From Acanthochromis polyacanthus (Eukaryota > Chordata > Actinopteri > Pomacentridae), in NCBI RefSeq assembly GCF_021347895.1, contig NC_067120.1, forward strand, positions 25,529,361 through 25,593,360: 64,000 bases of DNA, read 5' to 3'. Below, in pieces: positions 22,481-34,834 of this stretch. The position numbers and the translations under genes are program-made. Numbering within the stretch: position 1 is the stretch's first letter; every line of letters begins with the position of its first letter. The notes under the pieces are model-generated. The model ran no database searches. It was not told the origin of the DNA and was given only the letters and a program-made list of their open reading frames with translations.

Positions 22481-25400
22481 AACAGCCATCTGCAACCGTT
22501 TAACAAGACTGTATGTGACTTGAATGAAACAAGTAATGTTTGAAAACGTCAACGAGCGTCAGGTAACTGTAAGTGATGCATAAACTCCCTGCAAGGCAAA
22601 ATACGGGACACATCCCTTTGTTACTATGTGTTTGATTAATGCTGCAGCGTCACCCCGGTGGGCGGATTGAGTCAGTTTAAGAGAGAGAATTCAATCCGGG
22701 GAAAGGTAATCATTTTCAGCAAACTCAGTTCGCAGCTGTAATAATGAAACAATATGATTTTGTCTTTTTATGTTTCTATCATAGACTGTACATAAAGATC
22801 ATTATATACAGTCTATAGCTTTTAGATACATCTCTTGAGTCTAAGGCCAATTGTACACATTGGCCATTCTGGAATTGGAGGACATTGCATGTCCCATCCA
22901 TCAAACAATAATTCATGTACAAAATACTAAAACTTGCAGTTGTGTAAATTTACTTGTCTTGAGACCATATTAAAAAAAACTAGGAGAGAAGAATGTTTGA
23001 AATAGTTTTTAAAATATCAAATAAGTCTTGCGTTCCCCTAAAATGCCATTTTCCTTTGTCCCACCTCCCTGATGACCAAATTCAATCTCAAATTAAATAG
23101 TTAAAATATAAATCTCCTTTAATTGGTATAATCTTTTCATTGATGTCTCTGGTAATTGTGGGAACACAACATTTTAATTATTAATAATCATGCATGAACA
23201 TGTGTCCCACAACATCCCTGTTAGCATAACATTTTTAGCTTGTAGAAGAAGAAGAAGAAAACACAGAATCACTTGATATGCTAACATCATCAAACCGTTT
23301 TCCAAAGAATGAGTAGAGCAAAACTATGTCCTCTTTTCTACTTTTTATAACATTGTGAGCTTTGATTGAATGTCTCACTAAACCACACATTATCAGGATA
23401 AAACAAATTCTTTTTCCCTTCTTCTTTCCTTTTTTCTATCAGTCAGTTTGTCCTCTTGGTCAGCGGTAACAGCTAGCTAAATATCTAGCTTCTACTCCTG
23501 AGAAAAAGCTAACATTAGCATGGATTAGCCACCATGTTGCTGTGATTAGAGTAGGGTTAGCAAACAACAAAACATGTAATAAAAATTGTACCATTGATGT
23601 TAAAGTTGAGCCAATAAAACCTTTGATAGTTTATTACCTATTACTGATGAATGTGTAGCAGAAAATTGTAAAAGAGAAGGTTTATTTTTCAAATATTTTG
23701 AAGCCCAAATGTCCTCCAACTCTTGACCCACATATAAGAACAGATAAAACAGGGAACAAACTTACAAAATCACATTTCTGAAGAAAATATGATATTAACA
23801 GTGATAAAATGAAATTAATAAATACAAAAGGGTAGGATACTGCTTATAAAAGCACATTTGTATAAAAATGTATTGAGCAGAGCTCGCCTGGTAATAGCAG
23901 GTTACAGTCCTAAACCTTGGTGCCTTCACAATGGATGACACCATTTTAAAAATCCTTAAAACTATGCAGCAAATGAAATCTTTTCTGACAGTCACAGATA
24001 CACATTTCTTTGTAATGATCAGATTGCATTTTCAGCAAGTACTGAAAGCAACTATTTATTCTTTTTTCATTTTGTCAGACTGTCTTAAAAAGGCTGTAGA
24101 CTTGATACCACAATAACAGTATTAATAATCAAACACCCAACTATGCAGCATGATCATTGTTGAATGAGTTGCAATAAATCATACAGCTGATCATTTGGGC
24201 CAACACAGAAATAGTACACAAGGAAGCAATGTGATTTATGTGATTTTAAATTAAGTCTAAGCTTTTACTTTTGCTATTTAGAGCCACTCAAGTGTTTTTA
24301 TACTTAAATGTCAGAAAAAAGCTTTTGTCCAGGACAACTTACGTGTGTGTGTTATGTTCAAAGATTAAAAAATAAATCCTATCCTTACAACCAAACAATC
24401 ACATACTGAAAAATACACCATTCCACAAAGTAGTAGTTTCATGGAGGTTTTAGTGTTGAAGGAGCAGATTAATTTCTTTTAATTAACAGTTAAAAAGCTC
24501 CAACTGATTAAAAGTTTGGTCAATTAAATGATAGAAAAGTAGCAATAATAACAAAACAATTCTTTTCTACCCCGTGCGTTTTCATCCATTATTAATAATC
24601 TACAGAGAAACAAATCAGAATTTGGGGCTGATTTATTAACCATCAATTTGTAAATAAAATGTTGTTGTGTACCACACAGCTGTTTAATATTTGTTCTCTT
24701 TGCAAAGAATTTTGAACTCAGTGATGTCTAAACGTGAAATTACAACTTTGAAGCATCAAACCATCAGTGTAAGGAATCTACTCACCGTGTGTGTGAATCT
24801 GTCGTTTCTCAGTGTGTCAGCAGACTGACTGAAGCACCAGCGGCAGCTTTGTCTCAAAACAAATGTGTTTAAACTGATCTGGAGCCTGTTTTTCCTACCC
24901 TTCTTTTGCTTCTTGTATTTTAATTGGGTGGCCAGGCATCTCTCCAGGTTTCCTGGTAACACACCGATCTGCTGATGTCACTGCTCTCCATAATGAAGTG
25001 TGAGCATATGTAGCTGCCTTTGTCAATAAGCAGGCAGGGAAATTCACAGGAGATAAGCCTGACAATGAAGGCCACGTCTGCCATGATGTGACTTACAGTG
25101 ATCAGGAAACACTCAGCTTCTCTGGTTCCTGCACTTTCATTAGACAACATTATTAGCCTGTTACCTCAAATTATCGTCACTTTAAAGTTCTTTCTTTATT
25201 TATTTTTTTGTCTGCATTTATTCTCATTGTTTAACTCCACGGAAGGGGTGTCAATACTTTATGAGATTAATGCATATTTTAGTCTTGCAGCCAAATATTT
25301 TATTATTTAGTGCATGCGTGTGACCATCACCGGCCCTCCCTGAAAGCTAAGCTGACACTCTTTATTACAAATCTCTGTTAAGAGCCAGGGAGGGCAGTGC

Positions 25401-25640
25401 TACACCTCAGTGGTGACGTGAGGGGAAACAAAGGGTGGACAGGATGAGACAGGACGGACAGGAACAGGGACTAGCAAGCGGTGCTATTACATCTGAAAAA
25501 TATCAGATGCTGTGTTATTCCCGACTATTAATTACCCATCATTAAGACAAACAAACAAACACATACACAAAAAAACAGACAACCAAACAAACAAAAAAAT
25601 AAATAAATGAATAAATAACCAGACAGTACTGAACACCATA
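22481..25640. other. Intergenic, no gene seen
   Basis: About 3.2 kb of AT-rich sequence between the phosphatase-like gene and the L1 element. It includes a short GAA tract near 23250 and T/A-rich tetranucleotide repeats (AAAC, AAAT) around 25545-25620. None of the short reading frames (23795-23995, 24756-25150) shows a recognisable family or splice context. Confidence 0.5.
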
Positions 25641-25699
25641 GTTGTGGGTGTCATGTCAGTATAGAGTGGAATAGGCCAGAAGAAGATACTAGAGAAAAG

Positions 25700-27720
25700 G
25701 AGAGTGGGTTTATTGTGAGATTAGACTCTGGAGAGAGTCTCAGCACATTCTGGCGGGTCCCATCACTGCTCAACAGCGGAATTCGACAGGAGCTGGTGGG
25801 ACCTGAACAAACATGCACATGCAAGTGTGAAAGACCCCGAAGCCCAGAACAGCCATCACAGCAATGCAGGGCCAAGCCGACACCCCCAGCACGCCAGAAC
25901 CAACTCAGGCAGCCCGGGGCAAGAGGACCCACCCACCACCCAAGCCCCAACCCCGCCCGCCCCAGCCCCCACCAGAACTCCGCACCCCACCTGCCCACTC
26001 CCACCCACACCCCACCCCCAAGGGGTCCGACGGCCCAAGCAGCCAGGAAGCCAGACACAGGGGCAGAGCGCCCCACCGAAGGGACGGCAACCAGCCCATC
26101 ACTGGGCAGGCCACCACCGGAGGCTGGCCAGAGGGAACCGGAGCCGGGTCGCAATGCGAGTCCAGAGGGCAAAAATAGACAGAGCGGCGGGGCCCGGCGG
26201 CGCCAACGGGGAGGCACCCGGCATTCCCCCCACACCAGCCCCCGGGTGAGCACAGCACACCCAAGGCCCCCACATCCCGCGACGCGAACCGACCCCCCCA
26301 CCAGGACAGAGCCACCACACACCACCAGCCTGCACCACAGCCACAGCGCCCACCAGCACAGCCAATCCAGGCCCCGCAGCCCACCAAGAGCCACCGCACC
26401 AGCCTGGACCTGTTGGGCACGCAGGCGAACCCCCACAGGCCACGACCCCCCGGCACTGGGGACCCCTAGCCACAGCGACACGGATGATGGTACACCCTGC
26501 CGCCCCATAGCCGTAAGAGGGCCAGATTCCACCAGTGAGGCCATAACTGTGAAACCCATCCATTATTCCCCTATTAATACATTTCCTGATCCCTGACGGG
26601 AAACATTATTACATCACCGTGATAGTGTAACCCTGAGTGTCATGTGGTGCATTAAAAGTGGGGAGGCTGGGGGGGTGTCAGCCAACCCAGACCTACCCCA
26701 AGGTGAGTGTGTGTGGTGCATTAAAAAAAAGATTGGAGAGCAGGGGAGGCAGGCAAGAGGGTGATGAGGGGGAGACAGGGCCATATAGCCCTGCCACCCG
26801 CCCCACCACAGTGCCCATCGTTCCCACCCCCACCTGCCCTCTGGGTCCTAACTGTTGTGTCCCTATATGTGCCTAAAGGTTGCTATTTACAGTGAGGTGT
26901 GAAAAATGTGAAGTGCACAATAAGAGGCAGTCTGGTGTGGATCCGGCCCAAGAGGACAGAGCAGTGGGGGAGACGGGTAGCAAGACTACCGGTACTGATG
27001 CAGAAGGCCCCCAGAGCCAAGAGGCAAGGGACCAGGGAGGGCCCACACGAACCAACTGGCCCAGCCAGCACAACAACCCCTGGGAGCTGCAGATCAGAGC
27101 AGCGCCCCGGCAGACACCATAGCCCCAACACAGGCCAGCTGCACGTAGCACCCCACCCCGAAGGGGGGACCAGGCCGCGCCACAAGGAAGCGAGGGCCAC
27201 AAGCCACCACGCCCACCCAGGAGCCGGCACACCAAGGACGCAGGGCGCCCACCCCACAGCACCCCCGAGACCCCACCCACCCCACCACACCCAGGACAGC
27301 ACCAGGCCCAGACGGAGGCCCCCAGCCAGCAGAAACTGGACTCCAGTGGCGGCACGCAGGCCAGGATCAAGGCCTGTGCCCAGATGAGCCAGAGCCACCC
27401 GTCCAGAGAGACCACCCAGCCCCCACGCCAGACCCCCCAGCCGCAGAGGGCCACAGGCCCCCCAGGAGAGGGAGAGGGGTGAGGAGGAGCGGGCAGGCAG
27501 AAGAGGAGGGAGGAGGAGGGAAGCGGATCGGGAAGGGACAGGGGAGCAACAGAGGGACCGACCCACCCCAAGCCCCAGGACCAGCCAGGCGCCCCAGAAG
27601 AGATCAGCCGCTGGGAGAGCGTGCAGACCCAGAGATCTATGGGGGAGACACCGGAGACACCCACCCCCAGGGAGAGGGGCCCAAGCTACCCCGACTCCGC
27701 AGAGCCAGAGAGTAACCCAG
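25700..27720 (-). other. GC-rich presumed 3' UTR of the L1 element
   Basis: About 2 kb of C-rich plus strand (G-rich in the LINE transcript) in an otherwise AT-rich window. Dense C-runs, such as four runs of at least four C at 25945-25970, could form G-quadruplexes in the RNA or minus strand. It follows directly after the ORF2 stop at 27911. Long open frames here on both strands (for example 25715-26596, 26883-27899) have compositionally forced, Pro/Gly/Ala/Arg-rich content and no domains, so they are not called as genes. Confidence 0.6.
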
Positions 27721-30700
27721 GGAACTATAGGGAAAGGACACCACCAGTGCATGCACACGGCCTTGAAGTCCATTGTGCTATCAATCTTTGAGAGTTGGAA
27801 GGTTAATAAACTGAAATAAAGCAGAGGAAAGTTATACCATACGCACAGACAGAACAGGTAATACATTTTTTTTATAAGGGCAGTGGCATACGCCCACATA
27901 CAAGCAGGAGCTATAGATTAATATTTAATGAATTAATAAATGGAGACCATTTTTCTTTAAATGAGTCCAATTGTTTTTTCCGGGTAGCAGATATTCTCTC
28001 CAGTGAAATGTGTTCTGTGAGGAGGTTCAGCCAATGGACGATGTTGAGGGCTTTCTTATCTTTCCAGTTAACTGAAATAGTTTTTTTTGGCAATGACGAT
28101 AGCTGCAAGTGTGGGTTGGATATGAATGTCCAGTAAGGCTGTTAGCGTTAGGTCACCAGGGGCGTTAGGTTTGGGGAATGTGGAATCCCACAGCCCAAAA
28201 TATCAGAGGGTTTCTGTGTGATTAGTGCCCAGAATTGATAGATGGGTGTACATAGCCAAAGAGCGTGAAAATATGTGTCAGCCATGTTTTGGGTGCATTG
28301 AGTACATGTGTCTGAGTTTGAGAAGCCCATTTTATATAATTTATATTGGGTTATATGCGTTCGATGAAGAACCTTAAATTGGATCAGTTGTAAGTTGGTG
28401 TTTTTCGTCATTTTAAATGTGTTTTCAGAGATCTGGGTCCAAAAATCAGAGTCAAAGGATTTGGATAAGTCTTTTTCCCATTTGTGAGTTGGTAGGTGAA
28501 TAGAGTCTGTCTCTGAAAGTAAACTATAAATTTTTGAGAGGTATTTTTTGTTTCTTGGAGACAGTTTCGTAATGTATTTGACAAATTCAGGTGGCTGTAA
28601 ATCAGTTGGCTGTGAAGTAGACTGAAGCAATGGAATTCTACTTGTAAGCATCTTCTTTCCCTGTAGGTAGTGGAGGAATTTTCCATTTCTTATTTCAAAT
28701 GTTTGGAATAAGTTTGTATATGTCCTAAATGTGTTATCATCAAAAAGGTGATGGAGGTGGGTGACCCCTCTCTCTGCCCACGTCCTGAAATAAACAGCTA
28801 TTTTATTGTTTGCTATCAGGGTTGTGCCAGATTGGGGACAGTATGCTGGGTTTTAATTGGGAGCCTGTGACCTCCAACGTTTTCCACCAAGCAGACAAGG
28901 TGGAGGCGATCATTGGGTTCTTGAAGCAGGAGTGATATTTAAGGGCAGAAGTGATAAAGGGCAGGTCAGAGATTTTGATCTGGTTACAATCTAACTGTTC
29001 TAGTTTCAGCCAAGAGTTATATTCTTCATGTGGGTGAATCCATTTGGTGACATACTGTAGTTGGTTGGCTAAATAATAATACATGAAGTTGGGGGCTCCC
29101 AGTCCCCCTTCAGGTTTATTCCTCTGGAGGGTGGCCAGACTGATTTTAGCCTTTTTGTTCTTTGAATAGAATTTACCAATGGCAGAGTCTAATGATTGAA
29201 ACCACTTTGATGTGGGTTTAAATGGAATCATGGAAAAGAGATAGTTGATTTTAGGTAATATTTTCATTTTGACTGTAGCTATTCATCCCAAAAGGGAGAT
29301 AGAGAGGTTATTCCATCACCTTAGATCTTCACAGACTTTGTCCAAAAGTGGGGTGTAGTTCAGGTGAACTAGCTCTGAGAGTTTGGAGGAAATATTTATG
29401 CCCAGATATCTGATGTTGCCAGTAGGAATAGAATAATGTGAGTTTTGGACTGTGGGATTCCATGAGTTTTCTGTTAAAGGTAATATGATTTTGACCAGTT
29501 GATGGAGTAGTCTGAAATACAAGAGAAGGTTGTAATGAGGTTAAATACTTCCTTCACTGAGGTTTTTGGTTCTTGTAGGTAAAATAAAATGTCATCTGCG
29601 TATAGGTTAATTTTGTGTTCAGACTCCAAAGCGCAGATACCTTTGATATCAGTGCTCTGACGTACAGCTGTTGCTAATGGTTCGATAAAGATCGCAAAAA
29701 ATAAAGGAGAGAGTGGGCATCCTTGTCTCGTTCCCCTTTGCAAACTGAAACTTTGTGAAGTGATTCCATTAGTGGTGACTGTAGCCTTGGGTGAGTTGTA
29801 CAGAGCCGATATCCACTGGATAAACGACTCTCTGAAGCCAAATTTGTGGAGCACAGCGAAGAGAAAAGACCAATTAACTTTGTCAAAGGCTTTTTCAGCA
29901 TCCAGTGACATAACGATAGCTTCTTTGTTGTGGTGTTGCATCAAAGAGATTAGATTAAGAAGTCTTCTGATATTGTTGGTGGAGTGTCAGCCATTTATGA
30001 AACCTGTTTGATCAGAGTGTATTATTGACGGGATAATTTTCTCCAACCTAGAGGCGAGTGCTTTTGAGATAATTTTGATTTCAGTGTTGATTAGTGACAG
30101 AGGTCGATAGCTGGAGGGAAGTGTAGGATCTTTGTCTGGTTTCAATAATAATTTAATTGCAGCTGTATTCATATGCGAACTTATATAACCATTATTTTTT
30201 ATCTCTGTCACTGTCCTGAAGAAAAGGGGTGCTAACATTGACCAGAAATGTTTAAGAAATTCAGCAGGGAAGCCATCAGGACCAGGTGCCTTGCCTGCTG
30301 GCATACTTTCTAATGCACATTGTAATTCTTTGATAGACAATGGAGCATCTAGTGTGTGTCTGTAATCTGATGTTAATTCAGGCAAGTTTAGATTGTCAAG
30401 AAAGATATAAATATCTTCTTCTTTTGGGTTAACTGTTGATGAGTATAAACTTTGGTAATAATTATAGACAGTCTGATTAATTTCCTGGGGTGACTGAGTA
30501 TGTTTCCCTGAGGGATCCTGAATTGCTGTTATGAAGGATTTTTCTTTATTGCGCTGGAGTTGGTTCGCAAGAAATTTTCCTGATTTACTGTTGTGTTCAA
30601 AATCATTATATCTCAGCTGTTGTAGTAAGAACTCTGTTTTCTTTGATAAGATATTATCGAGTTTGTAGTTCAGACCATAACTGATCACTTGGATTTATTG

Positions 30701-31406
30701 CATAGTTCTCTGTAAGTTCTTTAATTTTTTCCTCAATTTCTTCCTATAGTTGTGGATCCTTTTTTTTCTTGTACGAGGAGTACGATATTATTTTGCCTCT
30801 GATTACGGCTTTTCCAGTTTCCCAAAGTAAAGATGGAGATACATCATAACAGTCATTGTTTATTAGAAAGTCTGTCCACTCACTTCTTATTATTCGATCA
30901 AATTCATGGTCTTCGAGTAGAGAGATGTTTAGGCGCCAAGTCTGAGGAGGTTTAGGGATGGAATCTGTTTGCAGGCTGAGAGATATTGGTGCATGGTCGC
31001 TGATAATGATTGGGGGAATTTTAGTAGTAGCTTTGTGCGCGATAGAGTTATTTGAGAGGAAAAAGTCAATTCTTGACAATGTTTGGTGCACCTGAGAGAA
31101 AAAAGTATAGTCCCTCTTTGTTGGGTTTTTGAGTCTCTAGACATCTTCTAGTCCAAAATCTTTCATATAATCCTGTATGACTTTAGCTGATTGTGGTTGT
31201 TTTGCATGTATTGGACTATTAGATTGATCTAGTGATGGGTTTAATACTATGTTGAAGTCGCCACCGATAATGGTTGTTGAGTTAGCAGATAAGTCTGCTA
31301 AGTGGGAGAAAAACACGTGAAAGAAAGCTGGATCATCATTATTCGGGGCATACAGATTTGCAATTGAATATAATTTATTGAAGATTGTTGCCTGGATAAT
31401 AATATT

Positions 31407-33031
31407 CAGTGCCTTGCGAAAGTATTCGGCCCCCTTGAACTTTTCAACCTTTCGCCACATTTCAGGCTTCAAACATAAAGATATAAAATTTTAATTTTTT
31501 GTCAAGAATCAACAACAATTGGGACACAATCGTGAAGTGGAATGAAATTTATTGGATATTTTAAACTTTTTTAACAAATAAAAAACTGAAAAGTGGGGTG
31601 TGCAAAATTATTTGGCCCCTTTACTTTCAGTGCAGCAAACTCACTCCAGAAGTTCAGTGAGGATCTCTGAATGATCTAATGTTGTCCTAAATGACTGATG
31701 ATGATAAATAGAATCCACCTGTGTGTAATCAAGTCTCCGTATAAATGCACCTGCTCTGTGATAGTCTCAGGGTTCTGTTTAAAGTGCAGAGAGCATCACA
31801 AAGACCAAGGAACACACCAGGGAGGTCCGAGATACTGTTGTGGAGAAGTTTAAAGCCGGATTTGGATACAAAAAGATTTCCTAAGCTTTAAACATCTCAA
31901 GGAGCACTGTGCAAGCAATCATATTGAAATGGAAGGAGTATCAGACCACTGCAAATCTACCAAGACCCGGCCGTCCCTCTAAACTTTCACCTCGAACAAG
32001 GAGAAGACTGATCAGAGATGCAGCCAAGAGGCCCATGATCACTCTGGATGAACTGCAGAGATCTACAGCTGAGGTGGGAGAGTCTGTCCATAGGACAACA
32101 ATCAGTCGTACACTACACAAATCTGGCCTTTATGGAAGAGTGGCAAGAAGAAAGCCATTTCTCAAAGATATCCATAAAAAGTCTGGTTTGAAGTTTGCCA
32201 CAAGCCACCTGGGAGACACACCAAACATGTGGAAGAAGGTGCTCTGGTCAGATGAAACCAAAATTGAACTTTTTGACCACAATGCAAAACGATATGTTTG
32301 GCGTAAAAGCAACACAGCTCATCACCCTGAACACACCATCCCCACTGTCAAACATGGTGGTGGCAGCCTCATGGTTTGGGCCTGCTTTTTCTTCAGCAGG
32401 GAAGATGGTTAAAATTGATGGGAAGATGAATGGAGCCAAATACAGGACCATTCTGGAAGAAAACCTGTTGGAGTCTGCAAAAGACCTGAGACTGGGACGG
32501 AGATTTATCTTCCAACAGGACAATGATCCAAAACATAAAGCCAAATCTACAATGGAATGGTTCACAAATAAATGTATCCAGGTGTTAGAATGGCCAAGTC
32601 AAAGTCCAGACCTGAATCCAATCGAGAATCTGTGGCCAGAGCTGAAGACTGCTGTTCACAAATGCTCTCCATCCAACCTCACTGAGCTCGAGCTGTTTTG
32701 CAAAGAAGAATGGGCAAGAATTTCAGTCTCTCGATGTGCAAAACTGATAGAGACATACCCCAAGCGACTTGCAGCTGTAATTGCAGCAAAAGGTGGTGCT
32801 ACAAAGTATTAATGCAAGGGGGCCGTATAATATTGCACGCCCCACTTTTCAGGTTTTTATTTGTTAAAAAAGTTTAAAATATCCAATAAATTTCGTTCCA
32901 CTTCACGATTGTGTCCCACTTGTTGTTGATTCTTGACAAAAAATTTATATTTTATATCTTTATGTTTGAAGCCTGAAATGTGGCGAAAGGTTGAAAAGTT
33001 CAAGGGGGCCGAATACTTTCACAAGGCACTG
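31407..33031 (+). mobile_element. Nearly intact Tc1 transposon nested in L1
   Basis: A 1625-bp element with ~200-bp inverted repeats: CAGTGCCTTGCGAAAGTATT at the left, mirrored by AATACTTTCACAAGGCACTG at the right. TA follows the right end (33032-33033); the left flank is TT, probably a mutated TA. It interrupts the L1 endonuclease between GRY and IIIQATIF. The transposase runs from ~31789 to 32812 with only two visible lesions. Confidence 0.93.
31789..32812 (+). pseudogene. Tc1 transposase with one stop and one frameshift
   Basis: A DD34E cut-and-paste transposase. The N-terminal paired-like helix-turn-helix is readable (VRDTVVEKFKAGFGYKKIS, a TAA at ~31881, then ALNISRSTVQAIILKW), followed by the GRPSKLSPRTRR linker. 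The catalytic core has WSDETKIELF (first Asp), [24 protein letters not shown] (second Asp) and WPSQSPDLNPIENLW (Glu). The frame changes inside a T-run at ~32386-32392 between the first two catalytic Asp residues. The C terminus KGGATKY ends at 32812. Everything else reads through, so this copy is among the least decayed elements in the window. Confidence 0.92.
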
Positions 33032-33761
33032 TATCTGCCCTCTGACTCCGTTACTGTGCTTTTTAAAGTGAATGGTACTCTCTTATGGATTCGAATCGAG
33101 ACCCCTCTTTGTCTGCTGTTATAACAAGATGAAAGGATGATATTATAATTCGAATCCAATAGAGATTTTTCTTCTGATTCTACTAAATGTGTTTCTTGGA
33201 GGAGCAAAATATCTGCTTTTAATTTGGAGACATAATCCATAATTTTAACTGTTTTTGTTTGTGAGCGTATGCCATGAACATTCCAGGCTACAATATTTAA
33301 CTTGAACATAAAGAGAGAAGCTCAGTCATTGAATAAGTAGCAATATAGAATATTGTCTCTGTGTGTCCTTGTGAGCTGTTTGTTGCTGTCTGTGAGCTGT
33401 GGGTGTTGGAGAGCGATGCACATAGCAAGTCAGGATCTATATATGCATTATATAATAGCGCACAACATTGTCTGAAAAACTATCAACAAAAACGTTATAA
33501 AACATACAAGCACAATAAACATGGGGGGTACATAGGGTGTGAGTGAAAGTGAGGGGGGTGAGTGTGTGAGGGGGGAGAGGGGTAAAGGGAAACAGAGAGG
33601 GAGAGACAGAAAAGTAGTAGTAGGAGGGGGTTCTCCAGTGGGGAGTGTAGATAGGGAGAGTGACACATTTACATTTATGAGATTTTGATTTTTTTTTTTT
33701 TATTACGTTTTCTAAACTAAATTAATAAGTGGTATACTAAGTATTTAAGATGTTATTATTA

Positions 33762-34820
33762 TAGGGTGACCATACGTCCTCTTTTGTCCGGACATGTCCT
33801 CTTTTGAGAGGCTGTCCGGCCTGTCCGGCCGGCGTTTATAAAGTCCTTCAAATGTCCGGGTTTTTGATCTTGCCTAGCTTGAGCGCGTCACAGACCAGTG
33901 TATTTATCATTCACGTTGAATGGTTCCTTTGGAAACACGCTCTGAGAGGCGGAGTTTGAGCCGAACCCCGGAACGCTCCACACTCACTCACTCACTCCTC
34001 GCAGGCTGACAGGCAGGTAGGCACACTGCGAGAGAACACTCGAACCGAAAGAAAATGCCGAAACGCAAATGTCATTTCACTGATGAAATGCGAAAAAAGT
34101 ACCCCCGTTTTCGTCCGGGTCGTGTCAAATGGGAGGCAGAATGTACAGTCTGCAAAGCTGGGACTTATGTCTCTGTAGCTAATAAGAAAAGGAAAAAGAA
34201 GGAAAAAAGGACTGTTGACTTGAGGTCATTATTTCTATATTTTTTTCATTTGCCATTAGACACATTATTTTGAAGAATGGGCTAACTGAACATTGAAGAA
34301 TAGGCTACCTCTCTTTTTTCTTATTGTTTAATATTTTGAGGCATTATTTCTATTTTTAAATAATTGATAATTGGGAGGTTATTTTGAAGAATGGTACTCT
34401 ACCTCACTTTTCCTAACTAAGGTGTAAGTGTCAGACTTAAGAGAGATGATTATTTCTTATTTTGTTAAACATCTGAATACATGTGTTCCTACACAACTTG
34501 AGTCAATAACTATTAAAGACTAGAGCATGCCATATTTGTATGTGACTGATTATATTGTTTAGGAGAATTGCTTTAAATTAATAAATATATTATTTATAAG
34601 CAACTGTTTGTGAGTGTTTTGGGCTATTTTTCTGTATATCCAGGTAAAGTGTTCTTTTCTGGGGAATTCAGAATATCTGTTTAACTGAGTTTGAAGCACA
34701 GAAAGCCCCCTGACCCACGGAAAACCCCTAAAAATGTGTGTGTGGGGGGGGGCTGAAAATTTTTCGCGCGCGAGCTGGAAGTGTGTCCTCTTTTCAGAGA
34801 AACAGAATATGGTCACCCTA
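33762..34820 (+). mobile_element. Short hAT element with BED-finger fragment, nested in L1
   Basis: Ends TAGGGTGACCATACGTCCTC and GGTCACCCTA are inverted repeats. The flanking 8 bp are identical (TATTATTA at 33754-33761 and 34821-34828), the hallmark of hAT insertion. At 34055-34273 a 72-codon frame, MPKRKCHFTDEMRKKYPRF then AECTVCKAGTYVSVANK, resembles the start of a BED-type zinc finger. The rest of the transposase is missing. The 1059-bp length fits an internally deleted, non-autonomous copy. Confidence 0.85.
34055..34273 (+). pseudogene. Truncated BED-finger N terminus of a hAT transposase
   Basis: 72 codons with a CTVC pair and an aromatic/basic N terminus like BED zinc fingers. The His/Cys half of the finger is lost, and after KKRKKKEKRTVDL the frame runs into non-coding sequence. 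It lies inside the element at 33762-34820. It would not encode a transposase, though a short basic peptide is possible. Confidence 0.6.
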
Positions 34821-34834
34821 TATTATTATCATTA

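Larger units (their letters stand above)
27911..33309 (-). pseudogene. L1 ORF2: endonuclease and reverse transcriptase, broken
   Basis: It starts MFKLNIVAWNVHGIRSQTK with ADILLLQETHL (AP-type endonuclease) up to TESEGRY at ~33034. The Tc1 element intervenes, and the domain resumes at ~31406 with IIIQATIFNKLYSIANLYAP and GGDFNIVLNPSLD. Reverse transcriptase blocks follow: AGKAPGPDGFPAEFL, PSSYRPLSLINTEIKI and HSDQTGFING (30688-29987), then MSLDAEKAFDKVNW, RGTRQGCPLSPLFFAIF and YADDILFYL (29944-29474). Further C-terminal pieces run through 29267-28148 and end SFKEKWSPFINSLNINL at 27911. The motif style is L1-clade. Besides the Tc1 insertion, there are several stops and frameshifts (near 31140, 30700, 29990, 29300, 28800, 28140). 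Confidence 0.88.

Noticed and set aside
24756..25150. Two short minus-strand frames as a small gene
   Set aside because: No family motifs, no start context, and no convincing GT/AG pair joining them.
25715..27899. Several long overlapping reading frames on both strands of the GC-rich region
   Set aside because: Few stops occur simply because the DNA is GC-rich. Products are Pro/Gly/Ala/Arg-rich without domains, and the region directly follows L1 ORF2 as its likely 3' UTR.
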